DNA of 6,803 bases from Bacillota bacterium (GTDB lineage Bacteria; Eremiobacterota; SpSt-956; JAKJGF01): positions 1 to 6,803 of the forward strand of contig JAKPQU010000267.1 of the NCBI GenBank assembly GCA_029555925.1. The letters are read 5' to 3'. The notes below the pieces were generated by a model. It was not told where the DNA came from, searched no databases, and was given only the letters and a program-made list of their open reading frames with translations. Positions 5,746-6,803 of the stretch are shown in pieces (the first letter of the stretch is position 1; each line of letters opens with the position of its first letter). The position numbers were made by a program, and so were the translations under genes.

Positions 5746-6447
5746 ATGGAAGACGGGAAAATGACTGTTATAGAACATTTAGAAGAGCTGCGGCGGAGGA
5801 TAATAATATCTATCTTATCAGTAGTTTTCTGCAGTATCGGAGGATATTTTGTTGCTGCCAGAGTAATGCATATCCTTGCCGCGCCTATCGGTCAGAATAA
5901 ACTCGTCTATCTTACTCCGTCGGAAGGTTTTGTCACTCATATACAGGTATCACTTGTATGTGGAATAATAATGGCATCTCCCATAGTATTATATCAGATA
6001 TGGGCCTTTATAAATCCTGCTCTCAAGCCTGAGGAAAGAAGATATTTCTTTACCTTTATGCCTCTGGTTATTTTTTTATTTTGCTGTGGAGTAGCAGGAG
6101 GGACATTTTTTATACTGCCTGCAGGCATGAAATTCCTCATCAATTTTTCCACAGTAGATCTTCAGCCCATGCTGTCGGTAAGCAATTATTTTTCTTTTGC
6201 CCTGTCCGTTATAGTTTCATGCGGCGTTGTATTCGAACTGCCTCTTGTAGCACTTTTACTCGGCAAAATAGGTCTTATAAATTCCGGAAAACTTTCATTA
6301 TATCGTAAATATGCAATTCTCTGCGCCTTTATTATAGCTGCCGTTATAACTCCTTCCGTTGATATGTTCACACAGCTACTTGTAGCAATTCCGATTGTAT
6401 TTTTATATGAGGGAAGCATAATATTACTGAAGATGTACAGATTATGA
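5746..6447 (+). CDS. tatC: Sec-independent (twin-arginine) protein translocase subunit TatC
   Basis: Inner-membrane receptor of the Tat pathway, which binds twin-arginine signal peptides and exports folded proteins. The 233 residues are slightly shorter than the E. coli protein (258). Hallmarks are present: HLEELRRR (11-18) before the first membrane span; PSEGF (58-62); FINPALKPEERR (88-99), with E97 at the position of E. coli E103; FELPLVALLL, with E164 at the position of E. coli E170; and AVITPSVDMFTQ (199-210) between the last two spans. Six hydrophobic spans are visible. The ATG at 5746 fits the Shine-Dalgarno spacing (7 bases), while the internal ATG at 5761 gives the more common MTVIEHLEELR start but is too far from it. 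It likely shares a transcript with the gene upstream. No tatA or tatB is in the window. A transposon-like element begins 9 bases after its stop. Confidence 0.95.
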   Translation: MEDGKMTVIEHLEELRRRIIISILSVVFCSIGGYFVAARVMHILAAPIGQNKLVYLTPSEGFVTHIQVSLVCGIIMASPIVLYQIWAFINPALKPEERRYFFTFMPLVIFLFCCGVAGGTFFILPAGMKFLINFSTVDLQPMLSVSNYFSFALSVIVSCGVVFELPLVALLLGKIGLINSGKLSLYRKYAILCAFIIAAVITPSVDMFTQLLVAIPIVFLYEGSIILLKMYRL

Positions 6448-6456
6448 TTTTCTAAT

Positions 6457-6662
6457 TACCGCTACAGGTAAATTAGTAACCATTTATCAGCTTCTGCCTG
6501 ACAGGCTCTTACGAAGAAAAATAATCTGCTTTATTTAATTTGTTTTACAGACAATAAATTAGCCCTTATTTAATTTTTAATTCTATATAAAAAACTAATT
6601 TTTCTTCTCCAGAGCCTGCCAGGCAGAAGCTTTTTATGGATACCCTTTTACCTGTTACGGTA
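6457..6662. mobile_element. Complete 206-bp palindromic MITE-like element with 5-bp target duplication
   Basis: Seen directly: 6457-6523 and the reverse complement of 6597-6662 align over about 66 bases with roughly three quarters identity and one 1-base indel. Both ends start TACCG, followed by ACAGGTAAA. CTAAT lies immediately outside both ends (6452-6456 and 6663-6667), which fits a 5-bp target duplication. The most conserved block (6489-6509 and 6611-6631) contains GCCTGRCAGGC. No protein is encoded, so a transposase would have to act in trans. A second, oppositely oriented copy covers 1-141. Because it starts 9 bases after the tatC stop and no other terminator is visible, it may form the 3' hairpin of the tatC mRNA. 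Confidence 0.85.
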
Positions 6663-6667
6663 CTAAT

Positions 6668-6803
6668 ACCAAATTGCTTTAATTAAACTGAATAATTTGA
6701 ATAATAGGTAAATACTGTCTGCCTGCCTGATGCTCCTCCGAAAAAAATCTAAACTGGAACGTTTATAACAGTTACAGCTTATATCATGCTACTTTACATT
6801 ATA
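6668..6803. other. AT-rich intergenic sequence with no recognisable gene
   Basis: All frames are broken by frequent stops and there is no ribosome binding site before a start codon. TATAACAGTTAC (6764-6775) is the exact complement of GTAACTGTTATA (146-157), next to the left repeat copy, but this 12-base match is isolated. CTGCCTGCCTGATGCTCC (6719-6736) faintly resembles the conserved block of the 206-bp element and may be a decayed fragment. Confidence 0.5.

Noticed and set aside
6081..6308. 75-codon plus-strand frame inside tatC
   Set aside because: It is an alternative frame of conserved TatC membrane segments with no ribosome binding site of its own.
146..6775. GTAACTGTTATA at 146-157 matching the complement of 6764-6775 as an outer terminal repeat of a 6.6-kb element
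   Set aside because: The match is only 12 bases, does not extend on either side, and sits at different distances from the element copies (5 bases versus about 100).

Overview
This is an AT-rich bacterial chromosomal segment with four protein genes, all on the + strand, and unusually structured intergenic DNA. The genes are a glutamate dehydrogenase (gdhA), a large orphan PEP-synthase/PPDK-type ATP-grasp protein with two degenerate receiver-like domains at its N-terminus, a small helical protein resembling the TerB fold, and the twin-arginine translocase subunit TatC. ATA isoleucine and AGA arginine codons are common, and three of the four genes have clear purine-rich Shine-Dalgarno sites. There is no rRNA, tRNA or lineage marker, so I do not name a taxon. 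Long orphan PPDK_N proteins of this type are, from memory, common in Bacteroidetes and various anaerobic Gram-negative lineages. Together with the heptanucleotide intergenic repeats, this suggests an anaerobic, possibly uncultured, bacterium (inference).

Layout. Positions 1-141 are one copy of a repeat that runs off the left edge. Positions 142-505 are the noncoding gdhA leader, with a good promoter (340-369) and a hairpin holding tandem heptamers. gdhA fills 506-1792. Its 3' gap holds two back-to-back hairpins built from GTAACGC-type heptamers. The ATP-grasp gene most likely starts at 1932 rather than at the upstream ATG at 1908, and ends at 4871. It is followed by a hairpin made of a different heptamer (CGTGAGT-type). 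A new transcription unit then appears to begin: an extended -10 promoter near 5081, a 104-bp MITE-like insertion (5110-5213) with a perfect 7-bp target duplication, the TerB-like gene (5311-5727) and tatC (5746-6447), only 18 bp apart. Five bases after the 3-base gap that follows the tatC stop begins a complete 206-bp palindromic element (6457-6662) flanked by a 5-bp CTAAT duplication. The last 136 bases hold no gene.

Functionally, gdhA interconverts glutamate and 2-oxoglutarate, and the ATP-grasp protein has PEP/pyruvate-type phosphotransfer residues but lacks the swivelling phosphohistidine domain. The two may be cotranscribed or separated by the hairpins. TatC belongs to folded-protein export, and no tatA/tatB is in the window. 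The most notable discoveries are the two previously unlabelled non-autonomous elements with intact target duplications, the inverted copies of one of them bracketing the whole locus, and the pseudo-receiver/ATP-grasp fusion.
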